From Gemmatimonadota bacterium (lineage in GTDB: Bacteria; GCA-2686955), in assembly GCA_026991065.1 (NCBI GenBank), contig JALXCG010000029.1, positions 1-9,076 on the forward strand: 9,076 bases of DNA, in the 5' to 3' direction. The translations under genes and the position numbers were made by a program. Under the pieces are notes generated by a model. That model was not told where the DNA came from and did no database searches. It saw nothing but the letters and a program-made list of their open reading frames with translations. Shown here in pieces: positions 1 through 5,505 of the stretch (position 1 is the stretch's first letter; every line of letters begins with the position of its first letter).

Positions 1-66
1 CTGCGCTGGTGCGCACCCAGCGATACCCCAGGTCGTAGCGCGCCTGCCGGGTGCGCACCAGCGCAG
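1..66. repeat. Perfect 18-bp inverted repeat with 30-bp spacer
   Basis: Positions 1-18 (CTGCGCTGGTGCGCACCC) are the exact reverse complement of 49-66. Each arm contains the 10-bp self-complementary sequence GGTGCGCACC (8-17 and 50-59), whose centres are 42 bp apart, about four helical turns. The arms lie within the coding body of the leftward exported-protein gene and encode parts of TALVRTR and WVRTSA. The left arm starts at the first base of the window, so the dyad may be longer than seen. It could form a hairpin in the mRNA, serve as a protein binding site, or be a chance product of biased codons. Confidence 0.7.
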
Positions 67-329
67 TGTCCGGCGTGTCCTCCCCCTCCAGACAGGCCCC
101 CCACATGTTGCTGACCACGGTGCCCAGCAGGTGATGGGTGATCTGGAAGTCACTGTCTCCGTCGCGCGGCGGGTTGACGCCGAGCGGCTCGGCCGGGACC
201 GATTCAACGCCGAAGATCAGCACCAACAAGAGCAGCAGCAGCGCAAACGCACTTCCGGCTTCCGGCTTCCGGCTTCCGGCTTCCGGCTTCCGGCTTCCGG
301 CTTCCGAATCTCATGGAGTCCCGAGTCAT
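1..329 (-). CDS. Exported protein of unknown function, N-terminal part; out of frame at a 7-bp repeat (putative phase-variable gene)
   Basis: Not a family I recognise. The leftward start is ATG at 329-327, preceded by AAGGAG with a 6-nt gap, so translation should begin here; a second in-frame ATG lies at 314. Reading from this ATG passes through the 7-bp repeat and stops at 206-204 after 41 residues (MTRDSMRFG, PEAGSRK repeats, CVCAAAALVGADLRR). One frame over, downstream of the repeat, is a convincing export signal, SAFALLLLLLVLIFGVESVPA (253-191), followed by an open frame to the window edge with strong G/C third positions (for example GVNPPRDGDSDFQITHHLLG). That frame has a TGA at 313-311 and no ATG of its own. 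Start and body are offset by one base, so removing one repeat unit or adding two would join them. The joined product would have a basic n-region made of the heptapeptide PEAGSRK, a leucine-rich core and a possible cleavage site after VPA. The gene continues beyond position 1. A copy-number error in the assembly is the main alternative. Confidence 0.6.
252..307 (-). repeat. Heptanucleotide tandem repeat (CCGGAAG on the minus strand), 7 perfect copies plus one degenerate
   Basis: The plus strand reads CTTCCGG seven times without error from 252 to 300, followed by CTTCCGA at 301-307. On the coding (minus) strand it lies directly after the start codon and before the hydrophobic signal-peptide core of the leftward gene. 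Seven is not a multiple of three, so each gain or loss of a unit changes the frame, and every frame through the repeat encodes the same heptapeptide (PEAGSRK in some phase). Perfect, short, coding tandem repeats of this sort are known substrates for slipped-strand mispairing in contingency loci. That this one slips in the cell is inferred. Confidence 0.95.
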
Positions 330-475
330 GTCAAGCTCCTTCTTTGGAGTACTCGCACTTCCCACGGCCCGATTCTCCCGGGACCACAGGTCTTTACTGT
401 TGTTCAGTATGACCCCGCCGGTGAAGTTGCACAAGGGGCTTCGAGCCCCCATCCGCGTCGTTGGCGCGGGATTGA
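330..475. promoter_or_regulatory. Intergenic region upstream of the leftward exported-protein gene
   Basis: No supported gene lies here, so this stretch should hold the promoter of the leftward gene. The best candidate I can find on the minus strand is TTGTGC (434-429), a 17-bp gap, then CATACT (411-406), about 75 bp upstream of the ATG. The matches to a sigma-70-type consensus are weak (3/6 and 4/6). A short perfect dyad, GGGGCT-TCG-AGCCCC, lies at 435-449. The small open frames across this stretch show no recognisable protein. Confidence 0.25.
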
Positions 476-1040
476 CTCCCTGCGGCGCAACGGCTGGGGG
501 ATTTCTCCATGAAAGATGCGCGCGAACTCTACGCCCAGCACACCGCCGAGACCTGGCAGATCCTTGAGGAGGAGGCGCTGCGACTTGCCTGGAGCGCCAC
601 CGCCGGCCGGCCGTGGCTGGTCAATGCGCTCGCCTATGAAACCTGCTGCGAGAAGCAGGGGGTGAAGGATCGCACACTGCCGGTCACGGTTGCTGCAAGC
701 GTTCCTGCAGCGCATCGTCAACGGCGGTAGCCGCATCGACCGCGAATATGGCCTGGGGCGGATGCGGACCGATCTGCTGGTGAAGTGGCCGCTCGACCCC
801 GCACAGGGTTTCCTGGGGCCGGTGCAGAAGGTGGTGATCGAGCTGAAGCTGCTACACAAATCGCTGGCAGCGACAATTGCCCAAGGGCTCGAACAGACCC
901 ACGCCTACGTCCAGCGCACCGGCGCCGCCGATGCCCATTTGCTGCTCTTCGACCGCCGGCCCGAGATCCCCTGGGAGCAGAAGATCTTCCGCCGCGAAGA
1001 GGAGCACGAAGGGCTCGCGATCACCGTCTGGGGGATGTAG
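476..1040 (+). pseudogene. Decayed remnant of an AAA-like ATPase with C-terminal PD-(D/E)XK-type domain
   Basis: Two pieces of one familiar protein type lie in different frames. The first (frame of 509, readable from about 476 to 685) carries DFSMKDARELYAQHTAET, RPWLVNALAYE and DRTLPVTV, which resembles the part just after the ATPase core in multi-copy AAA-like ATPases. The second (frame of 690, ending in TAG at 1038-1040) carries LQAFLQRIVNGG, REYGLGRMRTDLL, KVVIELKLL and ends FRREEEHEGLAITVWGM, which resembles the C-terminal nuclease-like domain. An aspartate (RTD) followed by E-x-K (IELK) 23 residues later fits the PD-(D/E)XK core. The P-loop ATPase half is missing, the linker normally present between the two pieces is mostly gone (join near 686-690), and the frames disagree. 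An in-frame TGA at 473 closes the 5' side. So at least two deletions and a frameshift are implied. The family placement is from memory of motifs. A short translated product from ATG 509 cannot be excluded, but a functional protein is unlikely. Confidence 0.7.
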
Positions 1041-1043
1041 CGA

Positions 1044-1078
1044 GCACTCGCCCCAACACCACTCACTGCAGCGAGTGC
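1044..1078. repeat. 8-bp inverted repeat at the tail-to-tail junction
   Basis: GCACTCGC (1044-1051) and GCGAGTGC (1071-1078) are perfect complements around a 19-nt loop. They lie between the end of the ATPase remnant and the last codons of the leftward decarboxylase gene. No T-tract follows on either strand, so it is at best a weak transcription-end structure. Confidence 0.35.
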
Positions 1079-2043
1079 GAAGTCGGCGTGCGAAAGCGGG
1101 AGAGATCGAGCCCACGGAAATAGTCGATCGTCTTCACCAACCCGTCGCGCAACTCCACCCGCGGCGCCCAGCCCAGCTTCTCCTTGGCCAGATCGATCAC
1201 CGGCTTGCGCTGCGCCGGATCGTCGGAAGGCAGCGGCCGGAACTCGATCACGGATTTGCTATCGGCCAACTCGATCACAATCTCGGCCAGCTCCCGGATG
1301 GTGAACTCATGCGGATTCCCCAGGTTCACCGGACCGATGAAATCCTCGGGGCCGTTCATCATGGCGTGGAGGCCACGCACCAGATCGTCGACATAGCAGA
1401 AGCTGCGCGTCTGGGAGCCATTCCCGTATATCGTAATCGGTTTATTGGCAAGCGCCTGGATAATGAAATTGCTCACCACGCGGCCATCGTAGGGATGCAT
1501 GCGCGGACCGAAGGTGTTGAAGATCCGCACCACCCGAATATCCACGCCATTCTGCCGGTGATAGTCGAAAAAAAGCGTCTCGGCGCAGCGCTTGCCCTCG
1601 TCGTAGCAGGCGCGCAACCCGATCGGATTGACATTGCCGCGGTACTCCTCCGGCTGCGGATGCACCTGCGGATCGCCATAAACCTCGCTCGTCGACGCCT
1701 GCAATACCCGCGCACCAACCCGCTTGGCCATGCCCAGCAGATTCACCGCCCCCATGATCGAGGTCTTCACCGTCTTGATCGGATTGTGTTGGTAGTGCAC
1801 CGGACTGGCGGGACAGGCCAGATTGTAGATCTGGTCCACCTCAAGAAAGATCGGCTGAATAATGTCGTGCCGGATCAGCTCGAAATTGTGGTGGTCAAGA
1901 AGATGCGCGACGTTGTTCTTCTGGCTGGTAAAGAAATTGTCGAGGCAGATCACATCGTGCCCCTCATGCACCAGGCGCTCGCATAGATGCGTGCCAAGAA
2001 AACCGGCGCCGCCGGTGACGAGAATCCGTTTCAGAGTAGCCAT
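1063..2043 (-). CDS. uxs: UDP-glucuronate decarboxylase (UDP-xylose synthase), SDR family
   Basis: Predicted cytoplasmic NAD-dependent enzyme of the extended short-chain dehydrogenase/reductase family that converts UDP-glucuronate to UDP-xylose, a donor for extracellular polysaccharide or surface glycans. At 326 residues it has the usual length of the soluble bacterial form. Visible marks: nucleotide-binding GGAGFLG at residues 11-17, an acidic residue ending strand 2 (D35 in CLDNFFT), [11 protein letters not shown] at 74-84, STSEVYGDP at 117-125, and the catalytic Y147-x3-K151 in the diagnostic RACYDEGKR stretch, followed by [11 protein letters not shown] and [16 protein letters not shown]. 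The start chosen is ATG at 2043 (MATLKRIL), because GGAG lies 6 nt upstream and the Rossmann strand begins directly after it; an upstream ATG at 2076 would add 11 residues with no family support. No sugar-nucleotide or glycosyltransferase gene adjoins it, so it appears to be a single-gene unit divergent from the Rrf2 regulator. The function call is strong; the polysaccharide it feeds is unknown. Confidence 0.93.
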   Translation of the reverse strand: MATLKRILVTGGAGFLGTHLCERLVHEGHDVICLDNFFTSQKNNVAHLLDHHNFELIRHDIIQPIFLEVDQIYNLACPASPVHYQHNPIKTVKTSIMGAVNLLGMAKRVGARVLQASTSEVYGDPQVHPQPEEYRGNVNPIGLRACYDEGKRCAETLFFDYHRQNGVDIRVVRIFNTFGPRMHPYDGRVVSNFIIQALANKPITIYGNGSQTRSFCYVDDLVRGLHAMMNGPEDFIGPVNLGNPHEFTIRELAEIVIELADSKSVIEFRPLPSDDPAQRKPVIDLAKEKLGWAPRVELRDGLVKTIDYFRGLDLSRFRTPTSHSLQ

Positions 2044-2314
2044 GAAGATCTCCAGTGCAGGTCGCTGATTCACCAAGTCTGCATCGTAACGGATTTCAGC
2101 CGGACCGGCGCACCATTTAGCGGCGGATCAGCTATTCCCAACACGCAGCACCCGTGCCATGGAGACGATCAAGCGGAGCTGTCCGCTCCGTGGGATTTCG
2201 CCTCCAACGCCGTGGCCGTGGAGATTACACCGTAGCAGCGCGCTCTCTTTGAGCGCGCACTTTCTACTTGCACTCCGAGTCGCTCCCTTTCTATATTCTA
2301 CCCGGAGGTAGACA
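2044..2314. promoter_or_regulatory. Divergent promoter region between the decarboxylase and the Rrf2 regulator
   Basis: This 271-bp region has no gene. For the rightward regulator the best promoter candidate is TTGCAC (2268-2273), an 18-bp gap, then TATATT (2292-2297, 5/6 match), followed closely by the GGAGGT ribosome binding site at 2304-2309. Upstream lies a perfect hairpin-forming dyad, GCGCGCTC (2238-2245), TCTTT loop, GAGCGCGC (2251-2258), and a smaller one, AGCGGA (2172-2177)/TCCGCT (2182-2187). Either dyad could bind a regulator or lie in a leader. No convincing promoter was found for the leftward gene. Confidence 0.4.
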
Positions 2315-2731
2315 TTGCGACTCTTCAAATCATCTGAATACGCGATTCGCTGCCTGGTCTTCATGGCGATCTCGGAGTGCGATCTCTGCCCGGTGCAACA
2401 ACTCGCCACTGAGCTGAACATCCCCTTCAAGTTCCTCGGTCGCCTCATGGGGCGCCTGCGCGCCGCCGGGTTCGTTGAATCGGTGCGCGGCAAGCACGGC
2501 GGCTACCGCATCGCCAAACCACTGGAAAAGATCCGCCTCGAAGCGATCATCGACACTGTAGAGGGCCTTGACACTTATGACCGCTGCATCCTCGGCTTCG
2601 ACCGCTGCGACGAGGAAAACCCCTGCCCGTTGCACGACTTCTGGAAGAGCCCCAAAGCCGGCATCCAGGAGATGATGGCCCAGGTCACCCTGGCCGACAT
2701 GGTGCAGGCCAAGGGCAAAAAGCTCTCCTGA
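2315..2731 (+). CDS. Rrf2-family transcriptional regulator (NsrR/IscR-like), likely NO or Fe-S responsive
   Basis: A 138-residue winged-helix DNA-binding protein of typical Rrf2 length. The start is TTG at 2315, fixed by GGAGGT six or so bases upstream and by the family N-terminus (MRLFKSSEYAIRCLVFMA). The recognition helix region (QLATELNIPFKFLGRLMGRLRAAGFV, residues about 29-54) leads into the wing, RGKHGGYRIAK (58-68). Three cysteines follow at 91, 98 and 104 (RC-ILGFDRC-DEENPC-PLHD). This matches, within one residue of spacing, the three-cysteine Fe-S cluster site of NsrR and IscR, so cluster binding is likely. Extra cysteines at 13, 22 and 25 are not part of the family pattern. The gene is followed after 147 bp by a nitric oxide reductase gene on the same strand, which makes an NsrR-type NO sensor the favoured reading. 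Whether it represses or activates that gene is inferred. Alternatives are an IscR-like or general Rrf2 regulator. The low-efficiency TTG start may keep its level low. Confidence 0.88.
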   Translation: MRLFKSSEYAIRCLVFMAISECDLCPVQQLATELNIPFKFLGRLMGRLRAAGFVESVRGKHGGYRIAKPLEKIRLEAIIDTVEGLDTYDRCILGFDRCDEENPCPLHDFWKSPKAGIQEMMAQVTLADMVQAKGKKLS

Positions 2732-2878
2732 CCTCCCCACCCCACATTCTCCGCGCCGGCACCCTTGCGGCGCAATAACCTACGTGCGAGTAGAAATAAG
2801 CCGCGCGATCGACTTTCTTAGAACACCACTCTTCAACCGCACCGGCCTCCCGCCGGTGTCACCAAGGAATTCACAGCC
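2732..2878 (+). promoter_or_regulatory. Leader and control region of the nitric oxide reductase gene
   Basis: This 147-bp gap separates regulator and reductase. Dyads seen: GCGCCG (2753-2758)/CGGCGC (2768-2773), overlapping the near-palindrome TTGCGGCGCAA (2765-2775), without a T-tract; a weak A/T-rich dyad, AGAAA (2792-2796)/TTTCT (2814-2818); and CACCGGC (2840-2846)/GCCGGTG (2852-2858) around a 5-nt loop, ending five bases before the AAGGA ribosome binding site (2864-2868; ATG at 2879). The first could end the regulator transcript, and the A/T-rich stretch is where a promoter or Rrf2 operator would be expected. I cannot match a clear NsrR or NnrR/FNR site. Confidence 0.35.
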
Positions 2879-5101
2879 ATGAATCCCTCTCTCCTGGACC
2901 GTTTGCTGAGCCGCAAAGGGCTGTATGTCGCCTTTTGGATCGTGGGGCTCGTGATGGTGACCACACTGATTGTCTTCACCGCCAACCTGCAAAAAGAGGT
3001 CCCACCGATTCCACAAAAAGTGGTCTCCACCTCCGGACAGACCCTCTACACCTACGACGATGTGGTCAAAGGCAAGGGGCTGTTCCAGGAGTTCGACCTC
3101 ATGGACTACGGCACGCTGCTCGGCATGGGCGCCTATCTCGGCCCCGACTTTTCCACCGAGTTCTTCCACCGTCGCGCCGAGTCCCTCTATGAATCGTTCG
3201 CCCGCGCCGACTACGGCACCTCCGCCGCCCGCCTCAGCGCCGAGCAGCGCGCCGCGGTCAAGGAGCAGGTCAAGCGCGACTTCCACGCCGGCACCACACT
3301 CACCGACGGCGTGGTCACCTACTCCGACGCCTCGGCCAAGGCCTACCAGGCCAACGCCGACTACCTGGTCGACTTTCTCACCAACGGCAATCGCGAGATG
3401 GCCTGGGTCGGCGGCGTAATTCGCGCCGACGAAGCGCGCCTGATCGCCGCCTTTGTCGACTGGTCGCAGATGGTCGCTTCCTCCCTGCGCCCGGGCACCG
3501 AGCGCACCTGGAGCAACAACTGGCCGCCGGAACCCCTGGTCGATCAAAACGCCACCTGGAACACCCACTACTACACCCTCTGGGAGATGCTGGCGCTCTG
3601 GGTCGGCACCATCCTGGTCCTCTTCATCGCCTACGAAAAGCTCCTCAAGAAGGATCCGAACGAGCGCCTGGAGCAGCCGCTGGTCATCACCAAACTCTTC
3701 CCCTCCCAGCAGAAGCTCATCAAATATGTCCCGGTCGTCAGTCTCTTCTTCCTCCTCCAGGTGATCCTCGGCGGCTACCTGGCCCACATCTACACCGACC
3801 CGGTCAACAACTTCATCCTCGACCAGTCGCTCATCCCCTTCAACGTGATGCGCGCCCTCCACGTCAACCTCGCCATTCTCTGGGTGGCGATCGGCTGGCT
3901 GGTGGGCGGAATGCTCATCGCCCCCCTGGTCGGCGGTGAAGACCTCAAGTTCCCCTGGCTGGTCGACCTCCTCTGGGTCGCCCTGCTCATCGTCGGCTCC
4001 GGCGGTCTCATCGGCATCTACCTGGGCGCCACCGGCCAGATGCGCGACGTCTGGTTCTGGCTCGGCAACGAAGGCCGCGAACTCCTCAACCTCGGCCGCG
4101 TCTGGGACATCGGTCTCGTCGTCGGCCTGGTGATGTGGTTCCTCATGGTCTTCAGCGTCATCCGCAAGGCCAAAACCAACAACATCCTGGTCGGCACCAT
4201 CATCTGGAGCGCCTTCGGCATCGCCACCCTCTACATGGCGGGCATGGCCCCGGTGCACAAGATCATGCCCAACTTCACCGTCGATGACTACTATCGCTGG
4301 TGGGTGGTGCACCTCTGGGTGGAACTCACCTTCGAACTCTTCGCCGCCGGCGTCCTCGCCTTCCTCACTGTCGCGCTCGGCCTGGTCTCGCGCAAATCCG
4401 CCGAGCGGATCATGCTCTTCGAACTCGGCCTGATCATGCTCAGCGGCACCCTCGGCGTCGGTCACCACTACTGGTGGCAGGGCCTCGACGAATACTGGAT
4501 CGCCATCGGCGGCATCTTCTCCGCCCTCGAACCCCTGCCCCTCGTGCTGCTCATGATCGAGGCGGTCAAAGAGCAGCGCCACATTCGCGCCGAAGGCGGC
4601 AACTTCCCCTTCGCCGTCCCCTTCCTCTTCCTCGCCGGCAGCGCCTTCCTCAACTGGTTCGGCGCCGGCTTCCTCGGCATGGTGATCAACACCCCCACCA
4701 TCAACTACTACAGCCACGGCACCTACCTGATCATGCCCCACGGCCATGTCGCCCTGCTCGGCGCCTTCGGCTACATCTCCATCGCCTTCATCTACCTCGT
4801 GGCCCGCAGCAACGCCATGGCCAAAAACCTGGAGTGGGATGAGAAGTGGAGCAAAATCGGCTTCTGGCTGGTGACCATCGGCGTGGTCCTCTTCGCCCTC
4901 CCCACCCTGATCATCGGCTTCCAGCAAGCCCACACCGCCCATGATCTCGGCTACTGGGCCACCCGTCAGCGCGCCGCCCTCGACGGCCTGCAACCCTGGA
5001 TGTGGTCCCGCCTGCTCCCCGACGGCCTCATGATCCTCGGCGCCGCAACGATCTTCTTCGACCTCCTGAAGAAGAGCTTCTTCGCGCGCCCCGCGGCCTG
5101 A
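2879..5101 (+). CDS. norZ: Quinol-dependent nitric oxide reductase (qNOR)
   Basis: Single-subunit membrane enzyme of the heme-copper oxidase superfamily that reduces two NO to N2O with electrons from quinol. Its 740 residues match the fused qNOR type rather than the shorter cytochrome-c-dependent NorB. An N-terminal membrane helix (about residues 15-38, VAFWIVGLVMVTTLIVFTAN) is followed by a large external cytochrome-c-like domain without a CxxCH heme site (KGLFQEFDLMDYGTLLGMGAYLGPDF near 63-88), then a long multi-helix region of about 13 segments. Metal ligands expected in the family are present: H328 in RALHVNLAILW, H478 with E482 and E486 in HLWVELTFE, H529-H530 in VGHHYWWQG, and H613, H621 and H623 in HGTYLIMPHGH. 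The start ATG has AAGGA 10 nt upstream. Located after an NsrR-like Rrf2 gene and followed by a strong terminator, it appears to be a monocistronic or two-gene unit. No other denitrification gene is in the window, so NO detoxification is as likely as a respiratory role. The enzyme call is strong; the physiological role is inferred. Confidence 0.96.
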   Translation: MNPSLLDRLLSRKGLYVAFWIVGLVMVTTLIVFTANLQKEVPPIPQKVVSTSGQTLYTYDDVVKGKGLFQEFDLMDYGTLLGMGAYLGPDFSTEFFHRRAESLYESFARADYGTSAARLSAEQRAAVKEQVKRDFHAGTTLTDGVVTYSDASAKAYQANADYLVDFLTNGNREMAWVGGVIRADEARLIAAFVDWSQMVASSLRPGTERTWSNNWPPEPLVDQNATWNTHYYTLWEMLALWVGTILVLFIAYEKLLKKDPNERLEQPLVITKLFPSQQKLIKYVPVVSLFFLLQVILGGYLAHIYTDPVNNFILDQSLIPFNVMRALHVNLAILWVAIGWLVGGMLIAPLVGGEDLKFPWLVDLLWVALLIVGSGGLIGIYLGATGQMRDVWFWLGNEGRELLNLGRVWDIGLVVGLVMWFLMVFSVIRKAKTNNILVGTIIWSAFGIATLYMAGMAPVHKIMPNFTVDDYYRWWVVHLWVELTFELFAAGVLAFLTVALGLVSRKSAERIMLFELGLIMLSGTLGVGHHYWWQGLDEYWIAIGGIFSALEPLPLVLLMIEAVKEQRHIRAEGGNFPFAVPFLFLAGSAFLNWFGAGFLGMVINTPTINYYSHGTYLIMPHGHVALLGAFGYISIAFIYLVARSNAMAKNLEWDEKWSKIGFWLVTIGVVLFALPTLIIGFQQAHTAHDLGYWATRQRAALDGLQPWMWSRLLPDGLMILGAATIFFDLLKKSFFARPAA

Positions 5102-5167
5102 TCCCGACCAGCGGCGGAACCGCGCCCAGATCACTGGAACCGTCGACGTGACGCGGCGGATCCTCCC

Positions 5168-5206
5168 GGTTGGAGAGGAGTTCACGCTCCTCTTCAACCT
5201 TTTTTG
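5168..5206 (+). terminator. Rho-independent terminator of the nitric oxide reductase gene
   Basis: A 13-bp stem pairs 5168-5180 with 5187-5199, with one G-U wobble, around the loop TTCACG (5181-5186). Six T follow at 5200-5205. It begins 66 bp after the qNOR stop codon and points rightward, so it should end the reductase transcript. It is the clearest terminator in the window. Confidence 0.9.
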
Positions 5207-5505
5207 TCTGCACCAGTTGTGCCGCTTCCAACGCAACGCGGCACCGCCGGCCGCAATCAGCCGGATGGAACGCGCCGGTTGCGCTCGAAAAAGCCCCCTT
5301 CAGCAGCCGCCCCAAGGGTTCGGCTTCTCCACATCTCCTCGCGCGGCCTGCCGGCGGGGGTCCTGGTGATGGTGGCAGCCGCAAAGGCGACAGAAGCAAC
5401 GCCCGCGCAACAAAACCGGTGCGCCCGAAAGCGATCCGGCTTATAGTATAAGCTCAATGCACTAAAACAAGCTTCCCCATCCTTCCCAGATCGAAAGGCC
5501 CGCCC
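5207..5505. promoter_or_regulatory. Gene-free region with dyads upstream of the FG-GAP protein
   Basis: About 300 bp without a supportable gene; the small frames crossing it on both strands have no initiation site or family features. Structures seen: a perfect 7-bp inverted repeat, GTGCCGC (5219-5225)/GCGGCAC (5238-5244), and a 15-bp palindrome, GCTTATAGTATAAGC (5439-5453), about 50 bp before the FG-GAP start. That palindrome contains the -10-like TATAGT (5442-5447), the only A/T-rich stretch nearby, so the promoter probably lies here, perhaps overlapped by an operator. No clear -35 element accompanies it. The ribosome binding site for the next gene is AAAGG (5494-5498). Confidence 0.35.

Noticed and set aside
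252-307. The 7-bp repeat as a CRISPR array or mobile-element end
   Set aside because: Units are contiguous with no spacers, and no transposase or target-site duplication is visible.
204-452. An 82-codon minus-strand frame starting at 452
   Set aside because: The upstream part has no ribosome binding site; the strong site and ATG at 329 give the better start of this frame, and it ends in the out-of-frame tail after the repeat.
877-1986. A 369-codon plus-strand frame across the decarboxylase gene
   Set aside because: It overlaps a clear UDP-glucuronate decarboxylase on the opposite strand; its sequence is basic, histidine-rich and unlike any family.
2780-5236. An 818-codon open frame on the minus strand, antisense to the nitric oxide reductase gene
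   Set aside because: Its product is low-complexity, rich in E, D, G and V, and mirrors the codon bias of the reductase (C-ending codons give G-starting antisense codons). The plus-strand gene has all family ligands.
5207-5505. Small open frames and a possible riboswitch or small RNA in the gap after qNOR
   Set aside because: I could not match the stretch to a known riboswitch core, and the small frames lack initiation signals and recognisable protein.
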